DNA from: Capra hircus
Taxonomy: Eukaryota > Chordata > Mammalia > Artiodactyla > Bovidae
Reading direction: 5' to 3'
DNA length: 64,000 bases
Assembly: GCF_001704415.2 (NCBI RefSeq)
Contig: NC_030823.1
Coordinates: 75,020,458 to 75,084,457 of the forward strand
Shown here: positions 33,196 to 45,009 of the stretch, in pieces
Numbering within the stretch: the stretch's first letter is position 1
Layout: each line of letters begins with the position of its first letter
Notes under the pieces: generated by a model
Database searches by the model: none
What the model was told of the DNA's origin: nothing
The model's input: the letters and a program-made list of their open reading frames with translations, nothing else
Translations under genes and position numbers: made by a program

Positions 33196-35638
33196 TTAAT
33201 TGAATTGAATTATAATTACCTTACAATGTTGTGCTGGTTTCTGCAGGAAAACAGCATGAATCAGCTCTAAATATAGAAATATCCCCTCTCTCTTCAGTCA
33301 CCCTCTCACACTCCCCACCCAATCCCATCCTTCCAGGTTGTCACAGACCACAGAGTTGAGCTCTGTTTCCCACTAGTTACCTGTTTTAAACACTGCAGTG
33401 TGTATATGTCAGTGTAACTGTTTGCCTCACCCTCTTTCCCCACTGTGAATACAAGTCCATTCTCTACGTCTGTGTCTCCATTCCTTCCCTGCAAATAGGC
33501 TCATCAGTACCATTTTTCTAGATTCCATAAATACGTGCATTAGTACATGATATCTGATTTTCTCTTTCTGACGTCACTATGCGTGACACTTTGGGTTTAT
33601 TCACATCACTACAAATGACCCAATTTTGTTCCTTTTTATGGCTGAGTAATATTCCATTGTATATATGTACCACAACTTCTTTATCCATTCATTTGTCCAT
33701 GGACATTGAGGTTGCTTCCATGTCCTGCCAATAAATAGAGCTGCAGTGAACATTGGGGTACATGGGTCTTCTTGAATTACGGTTTTCTCAGAATATGTGT
33801 CCAGTAGTGGGACTGCTGAGTAATATTGCAGTTTTATTCCTTGTCTTTTTAAGGAATCTTCATATTGTTCTCCAGAGTGGTTGTGTCAGTTTACATTCCC
33901 TACAACAGGGAATGTAGGCTTTTCTCCACATCCTCTACACATTTATTGTTGGTAGATTTTTTTCATGGTGGCTATTCTAACTAGTGTTATGTGATACCTC
34001 ATTGCAGTTTTGATTTTTATTTCTCTCCATAATGAGTGATGTTGAACATATTTTCATGTGTTTGGCCATCCGTATGTCTTCTTAGGAGAAATGTTGGTTT
34101 AGGTCTTTGCCTGTTTCTTGATTGGGTTGTTTTTCTGATATTGAGCTGCACAAGCTGCTTGTATATTTTGGATATGAATCCCTTTTCAGTTGTTTTGTTT
34201 GCAATTATATTTCCCATTCTAAGGGTTGTCTTTCCACCTTGTTTATAGTTTACTTCGCTGTGCAAAAGCTTTTAAGTTTAATTAGGTCCCATTTGTTTAT
34301 TTTAGGTTTTGTTTCCGTAACCCTAGGAAGTGGGTCAAAGAGGATCTTGTGGTGATTCATGTCAAAGAGTGTTCTATGTTTTCCTCTAAGAGTTTTACAG
34401 TTTCTGGACTTACATTTAGGTCTACAACCCATTTTCTTAGTTCATCTTTGTGTGTGGTGTTAAGAGTATGTTCTAATTTCATTTTTTCACATGTAGCTAT
34501 CCAGTGTTCCCAGTGCTACGTATTGAAGAGGCTGTCTCTTTTCTCCATTGTATATTCCTCCTTTGTCAAAGTTAAGGGGCCCATAAGTGTGTGGATTTTG
34601 AGGGGGCTTTTTACCTTGTTCCATTGAATGATATTTCTGTTTTTGTGCCAGTACCATATTATCTTGATTACTGAAGCTTTGTAGTATAGTGTGAAGTCAG
34701 AAAAGTTTATTCTTCCAGCTCCATTTTTCTTTCTCAAGATTGCTTTGGCTATTCTGATTTTTTTTGTGATTCCATACAAATTGTAAAAATTTTTCATTAT
34801 AATTTTGTGAAAAATGTCATTAGAATTTGATAAGAGACTACACTAATCTGTAGATTGTTTGGGGTTAGTTTAGTCCTTTTCACAATATTGATTCTTCTGA
34901 TCCAAGAACATGGTATATTTTCTAATTTGTCTTTGACTTCTTTCAGCAGTGCCTTCTAGTTTTCTAAATACAGGTCTTTTGTCTCCTCAGTAGGTTTATT
35001 CCCAGGTATTTTATTATTTTTGTTGCAGTGCTGAAGGCATTTTTTTCCTTTTTTCTCTTTCTGATTTCTCATTGTTAGTGTATAGGAAGGCAAGGGATTT
35101 CTGTGCTTGAATTTTGCATCCTGCAGCTTTGCAAAATCATTGACGAGCTCTAGTAGTTTTCTGGCAGGATCTATGTACAGTATCATGTCATCTGCACAGT
35201 GACAGTTTTACTTCTTTTCCGGTCAGGATTCCTCTTTTTTTTCTTCTGATTGCTGTGGCTAGGACTTCCAATACTATGTTGAATAACGGTGGCAAAGAGT
35301 GGGCACCCTTGTCTTGTTCTTGATCTTAGAGGAAATGCTTTCAGTTTTTCACCATCGAGAACAATGTTTGCTATGTGCTTGTTGCATATGGCCTCTTGCA
35401 TTGAGGTAGGTTCCCTCTTTGCCTACACTCTGGAGAGTTCTTTTCGTACATAGGTATTGAAATGTGTCAAGAGCTTTTTCTGTATCTATGAGATTATATG
35501 TTTTTTATTCTTCAATTTGTTAATATGGTGTATCACATTGATTGGCATTTATTGAAGAATCCCTGGGATAAATTCCACTTGATCATAGTGTCTGATTCTT
35601 TTAATGTATTAATGTTGGATTCTGTTTGTTGGTATTTT
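33196..35638 (-). mobile_element. L1 3' half, host of a younger L1
   Basis: A fresh reversed 3' UTR begins near 'gaattgaattataattacctt'. ORF2 follows to 'attctgtttgttggtatttt', where the younger L1 interrupts. Frames such as 34797-34516 and 35401-35183 are broken pieces. The L1 continues at 41309. Confidence 0.85.
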
Positions 35639-35999
35639 TTAAAATATAAATTTATTTTAATTGGAGGCTAATTACAATATTGTAGTGGTTTTGCCATACA
35701 CTGACATGGATCTGCCACGGGTGTACATGTGTTCCTCATTGTGAACCCCCCTCCCACCTCCCTCCGCATCCCATCCCTCTGGGTCATCCCAGTGCACCAG
35801 CCCCGAGCATCCTGTCTCATGCACTGAACCTGGACTGGTGATCCATTTCACATATGATAATATACATGTTTCATTGCTATTCTCTTAAATAATTCCACCC
35901 TTGCCCTCTCCCACAGAGTCCAAAAGACTATTCTATACATCTGTGTCTCTTTTGCTATCTCACATGTGGAGTTATCGTTACCACCTTTCTAAATTCCAC

Positions 36000-38900
36000 A
36001 TACTAATATATGTGTTAGTATACTGTATTGGTGTTTTTCTATCTGGCTTACTTCATTCTGTATAATAGGCTCCAGTTTGATCCACCTCATTAGAACTGAT
36101 TCAAATGTATTCTTTTTAATGACTGAGTAATATTCTACTGTGTATATGTACCACAGCTTTCTTATCCATTCGTCTGCTGATGGACATCTAGGTTGCTTCC
36201 ATGTCCTGGCTATCATAAACAGTTCTACGATGAAAATTGGGATACACATGTCTCTTTCAATTCTGGTTTCCTCAGTGTGTATGCCCAGTAGTGGGATTGC
36301 TGGGTCATATGGCAGTTCTATTTTCAGTTTTTTAAGGAATCTCCACACTCTTCTCCATAGTGGCTGTACTAGTTTGCCTTCCCACCAACAGTGTAAGAGG
36401 GTTCCCTTTTCTCCACACCCTCTCCAGCACTTACTGCTTGTAGACTTTTGGATAGCAGCCATTCTTACTAGTGTGAAATGGTACCTCATTGTGGTTTTGA
36501 TTTGCATTTCTCTGATAATGAGTGATGTTGAGCATCTTTTCATATGTTTGTTAGCCATCGGTGTGTCTTCTTTGGAGAAATGTCTGTTTAGTTCTTTGGC
36601 CCATTTTTTGATTGGGTCGTTTATTTTTCTGGATTTGAGCTGCAGGAGATGCTTGTATTTTTTTGAGATTAATTATTTGTCAGTTGCTTTGTTTGCTATT
36701 ATTTTCTTCCATTTTGAAGGCTGTCTTTTCACCTTGCTTATAGTTTCCTTCATTGTGCAAAAGCTTTTAAGTTTAATTAGGTCCCATTTGTTTATTTTTG
36801 CTTTTATTTCCAATACTCTGGGAGGTGGGTCATAGAGGATCATAGATGATCCTGCTGTGAATTATGTCGGAGGGTGTTTTGCATATGTTTTCCTCTAGGA
36901 GTTTTATAGTTTCTGGTCTTACATTTAGATATTTAATCCATTTTGAGTTTATTTTTGTGTATGGTGTTAGAAACTGTTCTAGTTTCATTCTTTTACAAGT
37001 GGTTGACCAGTTTTCCCAGCACCACTTGTTAAAGTGTTTGTCTTTTCTCCATTATATATTCTTGCCTCCTTTGTTGAAGATAAGGTGTCTGTAGGTGTGT
37101 GGATTTATCTCTGGGCTTTCTATTCTGTTCCATTAATCTATATTTCTGTCTTTGTGCCAGTACCATGCTGTCTTGATGGCTGTAGCTTTGTAGTAGAGCC
37201 TGAAGTCAGGCAGGTTGATTCCTCCAGTTCCATTCTTCTTTCTCAAGATTGCTTTGGCTATTCGAGGTTTTTTGTATTTCCATACAAACTGTGAAATTAT
37301 TTATTCTAGTTCTGTGAAAATATCGTTGGTAACTTGATAGGGATTGCATTGAATCTATAGATTGCTTTGGGTAGTATACTCATTTTCACTATATTGATTC
37401 TTCCCATCCATGAACATGGCCTATTTCTCCATCTATTTGTGTCCTCTTTGATTTCTTTCATCAGTGTTTTATAGTTTTCTATATATATAGGTCTTTTGTT
37501 TCTTTAGGTAGATATATTCCTAAGTATTTTATTCTTTTCGTTGCAGTGGTGAATGGGATTGTTTGTTTCTGTTTTCTCATTGGTAGTTTATAGGAATGCA
37601 AGGGATTTCTGTGTATTAATTTTATATCTGCAACTTTACTATATTCATGGATTAGCTCTAGCAATTTTCTAGTGGAGTCTTTGGGGTTGCTATGTAGAGG
37701 ATCATGTCATCTGAAAAAAGTGAGAGTTTTACTTCTTCTTTTCCAATCTGGATTCCATTTATTTCTTTTTCTGCTCTGATTGCTGTGGCCAAAACTTCCA
37801 AAACTATGTTGAATGGTAGTGGTGAGAGTAGGCACCCTTGTCTTGTTCCTGACTTTAGGGGAAATGCCTTCAATTTTTCACCATTGAGGATAATGTTTGC
37901 TGTGGGTTTGTCATATATAGCTTTTATTATGTTGAGGTATGTTCCTTTTATTCCTGCTTTCTGGAGGGTTTTTATCATAAATGGATGTTGAATTTTGTGA
38001 AAGGCTTTCTCTGCATCTACTGAGATAATCATATGATTTTTATCTTTCAGTTTGTTAATGGGGTGTATTATATTGATTGATTTGCAGATATTGAAGAATC
38101 CTTGCATCCCTGGGATAAAGCCCACTTGGTCATGATGTATGATCTTTTTAATATGTTGTTGGATTCTGTTTGCTAGAATTTTGTTAAGGATTTTTGCATC
38201 TATGTTCATCAGTGATATTGGCCTGTAGTTTTCTTTTTTTGTAGCATCTTTGTCTCGTTTTGGTGTTAGGATGATGGTGGCCTCATAGAATGAGTTTGGG
38301 AGTTTATACTTTCCTCTGCAATTCTCTGGGAGAGTTTGAGTAGGATAGGTGTTAGCTCTTCTCTAAATTTTTGGTAGAATTCAGCTGTGAAGCCATCTGG
38401 TCCTGGGTTTTTGTTGCTGGAAGATTTCTGATTACAGTTTCAATTTCCGTGCTTGTGATCAGTCTGTTAAGATTTTCTATTTCTTCCTGGTTCAGTTTTG
38501 GAAAGTTGTACTTTTCTAAGAATTTGTCCATTTCTTCAAAGTCATCCATTTTATTGGCATATAGTTGCTGATAGTAGTCTCTTATGATCCTTTGTATTTC
38601 TGTGTTATCTGTTGTTTTCTCCATTTTCATTTCTAATTTTGTTGATTTGATTCCTCTCCCTTGTTTCTTGATGAGTCTGGCTAATGGTTTGTCAATTTTA
38701 TTTATCTTCTCAAAGAACCAGCTTTTAGCTTTGTTGATTTTTGCGATGGTCTCTTTTGTTTCTTTTGCATTTATTTCTGCCCCAATTTTTAAGATTTCTT
38801 TCCTTCTGCTAACTCTGGGGTTCTTCATTTCTTCCTTTTCTAGTTGCTTTAGGTGTAGAATTAGGTTATTTATCTGACTTTTTTCTTGTTTCTTGAGGTA

Positions 38901-39800
38901 AGCCCGCATTGCTATGAACCTTCCCCTTAGCACTGCTTTTACAATGTCCCATAGGTTTTCGGTTGTTGTGTTTTCATTTTCATTCGTTTCTATGCATATT
39001 TTATTTTTTGATTTCTTCTGTGATTTGTTGGTTATTCAGCAGCGTGTTGTTCAGTCTCCATATGTTGGAATTTCTAATAGTTTTTCTCTTGTAATTGACA
39101 TCTAATCTTACTGCATTGTGGTCAGAAAAGATGCTTGGAATGGTTTCAGTTTTTTTGAATTTACCAAGGCTAGATTTATGGCCCAGGATGTGATCTATCC
39201 TGGAGAAGGTTCCATGTGCACTTGAGCAAAAGGTGAAATTCATTGTTTGGGGGTGAAATGTCCTATAGATATCAATTAGGTCTAACTGGCCTATTGTATC
39301 ACTTAAAGTTTGTGTTTCCTTATTAATTTTATGTTTAGTTATCTATCCAAGGTGTGAGTGGGGTATTAAAGTCTCCAACTATTATTGTGTTATTGTTAAT
39401 TTCCCCTTTCATATTTGTTAGCATTTGCCTTACATATTGCAGTGCTCCTATGTTGGGTGCATATCTATTTATAATCGTTACATCTTCTTCTTGGATTGAT
39501 CCTTTGATCATTATGTAGTGTCCTTCTTTGTCTCTTTTCACAGCCTTTATTTTAAAGTCTGTTTTATCTGATGTGGGTTGCTACTCCTGCTTTCTTTTGG
39601 TTTCTATTTGCATGGAATATCTTTTTCCAGCCCTTCACTTTCAGTCTGTCTGTATCCCTTGTTTTGAGGTGGGTCTCTTTTAGACAACATATATAGGGGT
39701 CTTGTTTTTGTATCCATTCAGCCAGTCTTTGCCTTTTGGTTGGGGCATTCAACCTATTTACGTTTAAGATAATTATTGATAAGTATGACCCCATTGCCAT
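36000..39800 (-). pseudogene. L1 ORF2 (endonuclease-reverse transcriptase), frame-broken
   Basis: ORF2 starts at 39800 with MAMGSYLSIIILNVNRLNAP, the endonuclease N-terminus. GDFNTPL (39541-39335 frame) and SDHNAVRLD (39243-39001 frame) are endonuclease motifs. The RT palm reads FSDDMILY (38209-37658 frame), keeping both catalytic Asp but with Ser for the usual Ala. A C-terminal piece of 189 codons lies at 36558-35989. Successive pieces change phase at least five times, so no full protein can be made. Confidence 0.88.
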
Positions 39801-39849
39801 TTACTTTGTTGTTTTGGGTTCGAGTTTATAAACCTTTTCTGTATTTCCT

Positions 39850-40930
39850 GTCTAGAGAAGATCCTTTAGCATTTGTTGAAGAGCTGGTGTGGTGGTGCTG
39901 AATTCTCCCAGGTTTTGCTTGTTTGTAAAGCTTTTGATTTCTCCTTCATTTCTGAATGAGATCCTTGCTGGGTACAGTAATCTGGTTTTTCTCTTTCATC
40001 ACTTTAAGTATATCTTGCCATTCCCTCCTGGCCTGAAGAGTTTCTATTGAAGGATCAGCTATTATCCTTATGGGAATACCCTTGTGTGTTATTTGTTGTT
40101 TTTCCCTTGCTGCTTTTAATATCTGTTCTTTGTTAATTTGATTAATACGTGTTTTGGGGTGTTTCGCCTTGAGTTTATCCTGTTTGGGACTCTCTGGGTT
40201 TCTTGGGCTTGGGTGATTATTTCCTTCCCCATTTTAGGGAAGTTTTCAACTATTATCTCCTCAGGTATTTTCTCATGGCCTTTCTTTTTGTCATCTTCTT
40301 CTGGGACTCCTGTGATTCAAATGTTGGGGCATTTAATATTGTCCCAGAGGTCTCTGAGGTTGTCTTCATTTCTTTTAATTCTTTTTTCCTCTCTGTTTCA
40401 TTTATTTCTACCATTCTATCTTCTACCTCACTTATCCTATCTTCTGCCTCCGTTATTCTATTGTTGGTTCCCTCCAGAGTGTTTTTGATCTCATTTATTG
40501 CATTCATTATATATTGACTTTTCTTTATTTCTTCTAGGTCCTTGTTAAACCTTTCTTGCATCTTCTCAATCCTTGTCTCAAGCTATTTATCTGTAACTCC
40601 ATTTTATTTTCAAGATTTTGGATCATTTTCACTATCATTATTCTGAATTCTTTATCAGGTAGGTTCCTTATCTCCTCCTCTTTGGTTTGGTTTGGTGGGC
40701 ATTTATCCTGGGTATTCCTCTGCCTCTTCATCTTGTTTATATTGCTGTGTTTGGAGTGGCCTTTCCATATTTTGGCAGTTTGTGGAGTTCTCTTTATTGT
40801 GCAGTTTCCTCACTGTGTGTGGGGTTGTATCAATGGCTTGTCAAGGTTTCCTGGTTAGGGAAGCTTGTGTCGGTGTTCTGGTGGGTGGAGCTGGATTTCT
40901 TCAATCTGGAGTGCAATTAAGGGTCCAGTA
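39850..40930 (-). pseudogene. L1 ORF1 (RNA-binding chaperone), frame-broken
   Basis: The N-terminal frame (40731-40534) begins MKRQRNTQDKCPPNQTKEEE. The next frame (40561-40253) is a charged heptad-like coiled coil (EIKNTLEG, ISEVEDRMVEI). Near 39930-39850 another phase reads EFSTTTPALQQMLKDL, the ORF1 C-terminus. Two or more frameshifts separate these. In intact L1 this product trimerises through the coiled coil and binds L1 RNA. Confidence 0.8.
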
Positions 40931-41308
40931 GTGAGTTTTGAGATGTTAATGGGTTTGGAGTGACTTTGGGCAGCCTGTATATTGAAGCTCAGAGCTATGT
41001 TCCTGTGTTGCTGGAGAATTTGCATGGTATGTCTTGCTCTGGAACTTGTTGGCTCTTGGGTGGTGCTTGGTTTCAGTGTAGGTATGGAGGCTTTTGATGA
41101 GCTCTTATCGATTAATATTCCCTGGAGTCAGGAGTTCTCTGGTGTTCTCAGGTTTTGGACTTAAGCCTCCAGCCTCTGGTTTTCAGTCTTATTCTTACCG
41201 TAGCCTCAAAACTTCTCCATCATTTCTGAGGGAATGTTCTGGGACTCAGACACACACCTTCTTGTTCTTTCTCCTAAGTTCCTTTCATCACCTGCCCTTT
41301 TGCCACAA

Positions 41309-41900
41309 TCTGTTTGCTGGTATTTTGTTGTGGATTTTTGCATCTATGTTCATCTGTGATATTAGTCCATAAGTTTAAAAATTTTGTGATGTCTTTGTCT
41401 GGTTTTGGTATCAGAGTGATGGTGGCCTCCTAGAATGAATTTGGGAGTTTTCTTCCCTCTGCAAGTTTTTGAAATTGTTTGAGAAGTTTAGGTATTAGGT
41501 CTTCTGTAAATGTCTGATAGAATTTGCCTGTGAAGCCATTTGGCCCTGGACTTTTGCATGTTGGAAGATTTTTTAATCAGTTTTGATTTCAGTGCATGTG
41601 ATTGGTCTGCTCATGTTTTCTGTTTCTTCTTGGTTCAGTTTTGGAGGATTGTACTTTTCTAAGAAATGGCTCATTTCTTCCAGGCTGTCCATTTTATTGA
41701 CATATAGATGCTCATAGTAGTCTGTTATGATCCTTTGTATGTCTGTTAAGTTCTTTTTCACTTCTAATTTATTGATTTGAGTCTTATCCCTTTTTTCTTG
41801 ATTTGTCTCACTAAAGTGTTATCAATTTTATCTTCTCTAAATACCAGCTTTTACTTCTATTGATTTTTGCCAGTTTAATTTATTTTTCATTTATTTTGCT
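41309..41900 (-). mobile_element. Older L1 ORF2 (continuation)
   Basis: It begins with the second TSD copy and continues reversed ORF2 ('gtggatttttgcatctatgttcatc', 'ggttttggtatcagagtgatgg', 'ccatttggccctggactttt'). A minus frame at 41761-41573 is a broken piece of ORF2. Confidence 0.88.
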
Positions 41901-42137
41901 CTGATCTTTATCTGTCGCTGCTTCCACTTTCCCTCATCAATTTGCCATGAAGTGATGGGACTTGATGTCATGATCTTAGTTTTTTGAATGTTGCGTGTCA
42001 AGCCAGTTGTTTCATTCTCCTCCTTCACACTCACCAAGAGGCTCTTTAGTTCCTCTTCATTGTCTGTCATTAGGGTGGTTTCATCTGCGTATCTGAGGTT
42101 GTTGATATTTTTCTTGGCAATCTTGATAGCAGTATTT
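41901..42137 (-). mobile_element. BovB internal fragment
   Basis: Reversed BovB RT segment: gatgggacttgatgtcatgatc, gaggctctttagttcctctt, atctgcgtatctgagg and ttggcaatcttgatagcag. It is truncated at both ends. It closes the repeat-rich left part. Confidence 0.85.
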
Positions 42138-45009
42138 TAATTTTCAACAGATTTACCTAAAGCATATATGAGTGTAAGCAAAGAAAGCATAACCTTGAAA
42201 TCAAAATGCCCAGGAACCTTTCATTCACCTTACAGATGATGGTTAGAAAGTCAATATTAATCCTCCACAACAACCTCCAAGAACAGTGTTCCTTTATTTT
42301 CATACAGTATGTTCTTTTCCTGTATGTGTATGGTCACCACACTGTTAAATATAATTATTACTGATGAGAAATAATTTTAATTTGCTGTAGTTTTCTTTAA
42401 AGACAAGTTTCAAGCATCAATCAATCATCCTTTTCTTAGAAATTCAAATTGTTTTCTAACAGTTTGCCATTAAGCTTATCCCTTATGGAGGAAGCCTGTA
42501 ATATAAAACAGCTTCTTCCTAACATCTGTTTCACAAATTGAGGTTTTTGCCTAATGGGTTGTATCCAATTCAGACATTTATCAAATCTCTGAAAACTCAG
42601 CTCAATTAAAATTATTTAAATTTATATTTTGGAGGAAACTGGATAAAATACCAAGTGAATACCATCAGTGTATTTGATAGTCCAGTCTGAGTCCTCAAAT
42701 TAGAAACTGCAATTATAAAAAGTAATTTGTAAATTTGAAAAACATTGTTGCTCTGATGTTTAAATGGTGTTACTACAAACAAAACACCATGAATATGGAA
42801 CAGTCATCATTTTTTAAGTAGGTTTGATTTTAAAGTTAGAAAGCTGAAGAGTAAGAAGTTTGTCTTGAAGGCTGGTTCTTGAACATGAGCAAAAATGTTG
42901 AAGTAGCAGATAAACGTGGAGATTCCGACAAGGACATTCAGGTGTTCTAGAAACCCCTGCATATCAGTAACAGGCTCCACAACAAAAAAATCCATGATGT
43001 GCCTTTCCTTACCCTCAGCATCACTCAGCCAGCAGGTGTTCCCTTAGTTACCATGCATAGACAGGCGATGCTCATCCATCGCCCACAGAGGTGTAAATAA
43101 AACCAGGAGGAAGGAAGGGGAGAAAGGGAGGGAAGGGTGCCACAGAGAGCATGTGTGGATGCAACGAAGATTTGTGGAAATTCAATTAATTGAGCTGGGG
43201 ACGCAGAGGGGGGGCAATTAATTAATACCATCTTCCAAAAAGATATTGGGTACTCAAAGTTAAAAACTTCCCCAGTGCATTTTGTCAAGAAGCCTTGTCT
43301 CAATATTCACAGGAGAGAATGTGTATCAGGCGCGCCACCTAAATTTCCGTCCTGTGTTCCTGCCCCGCACCATGAGGCTGGATCCCCGTCAAGCTCCCAT
43401 CCCAGCCAGGCCGCCTGTTGCTATGCGACATGGAGGGTACCACTTGCCACCTCAGTTCCTCAGTTCCTTAGTTTCTTCCTGTCTACAAAAACTGATCACA
43501 GAATCAACTCCAGAAACCCTTGGAGCACCGTCCAGGTTTGTTTTTTCCGTCCTTTTGTAAACTGCTTTGCTGGTTCTACTGAAGAGATAGGTTCAAGAGC
43601 CACGGGATTCTATAAAATAAGATGTTTCTAGTTCTGGTTTATGGTTTTATGTTCTGAACACCCATCCATTCAAATGAAATCAGACACTTAGGCATATTTT
43701 CTCTCTCTCAAATTACAGCTGTCCTTTGGGACCACAGGGGCTGAGGGCAAGGGTTGGTCTTAGGATCACCCTGTCTCCTGCCAGATCCAAGGATTCTCAA
43801 GTCCCTCATTTAAAATGATGTGGTTAGTCCCGTATAATCTATGCACATCCCCCGTGTACTTTAAATAGTCTCTAGATTTACTGTAAGACCTGATTCAGTG
43901 TAAGTGGCATGTAATTCGTTGCCAGTGAGAGAAACATTTAAGTTTTGCTTTTTGGAACTTTCTTGAATTAGTATTTTCAGTCTAGGTTGGTTGGACCTGT
44001 GGGGACGCATGGATACAGAGGGCTGACTGTATGTGGCAGCTGCAATGTACACAAAGGTTTCTTAACATTACAAATTCATTCTAAGGACAGACTTCTATTT
44101 TAAATAGACGAATATTCAGGGAAATCAGGTGACAGGACCAAACCAATGGCAGAACTTGGGGAAGGTCTTAGTTCACCTGGAAACCTTCCATAGTATACTA
44201 TTTAATTTTTACCCTATTAATACTGTATTTTCCATAAATGTGTAAAGTTTTGTGTGTTCTATAATTCATTGTCACTTCTAGGCAAGGAGATTCTCACCCA
44301 TGGCAAAATAATACTCCAAAAATAACACTCATTTTCACATAAGGAAAATCCATCTGGGTTTCTGTATCTGCATCTGTAAAATTAAAATTGCATCATTTTT
44401 CTCAAGACACTGAGAGAGGTACTGAGATCAACCTCTGTGATGGTAGCAGGCACACTTTTAAAAATTAAAAATCCATCAAAGTTAGCTATATCTTAGGATT
44501 TCAAGGATACTCTTTTATCTAGGGCAGACCTTTGCTTATGTGCAGAGTTCAGCATATCATTCCCAGAAATTCTGCACCCAAGGGAAACTTTATGCTTAAT
44601 TCAAGTTTGACTTTTGCTCTAGGTGGGCCCCTGAGAGCCCCTGGAAATCAGTGCACCTTCCCAGGCTGGGGAGCGCTGTTGACACACTCTATCTCCTATC
44701 TGTCCATCTGCGGCTTTTCCATGAAGATCAGTACGTCCTGGTCTGGCTTGGCTGCTAGCCCTGCTCTGATGACCTTACTGACACTGACGTACCTCTTCTG
44801 TCATTTCTGAGCCTCATGAAGTTGGCTGCCTGGACATGAGACACTGGATGCCTCCCTCCCCAGCAGGCCCGTCAGAAGGGCTTAGGCCTGGGTTTACGCC
44901 GAAGCAGTCCTAAGGCTCTGAGATGAAGGGGCAGGGGTCCTTGTGACAGTTCACCGAGAACTCTGATGGGAGAGCTGGCCAATCGTTACAGAAGAGTCAC
45001 TGCCAGGCG
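42138..45009. other. Low-repeat intergenic region
   Basis: No LINE or SINE consensus is seen over nearly 2.9 kb. Short frames (42995-42807 minus, 43275-43631 plus, 44532-44810 plus) lack domains, splice context or composition bias. By human synteny as I recall it, CRB1 should lie on the left in convergent orientation, which would make this the intergenic spacer; no CRB1 exon is seen. Confidence 0.5.

Larger units (their letters stand above)
35639..41308 (-). mobile_element. Near full-length young L1 with 18-bp TSD
   Basis: A 5.67-kb minus L1 shows, in order, an A-rich 3' end at 35639, ORF2 (about 39800-36000), ORF1 (about 40930-39850) and a short 5' leader. Flanks tctgtttgttggtatttt (35621-35638) and tctgtttgctggtatttt (41309-41326) differ at one base and lie in an older L1 that resumes in register. 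It is better preserved than its neighbours, yet both ORFs are frame-broken, so it is not expected to move by itself. Confidence 0.92.

Noticed and set aside
36140..36835. 231-codon plus-strand frame rich in hydrophobic residues, as a membrane protein
   Set aside because: It is the antisense of L1 ORF2; such antisense frames look hydrophobic in all L1 copies here.
42807..42995. 62-codon minus frame (MDFFVVEPVTDMQGF...) as a small gene
   Set aside because: No start context, domain, splice site or paralogue is recognised; chance length is sufficient to explain it.
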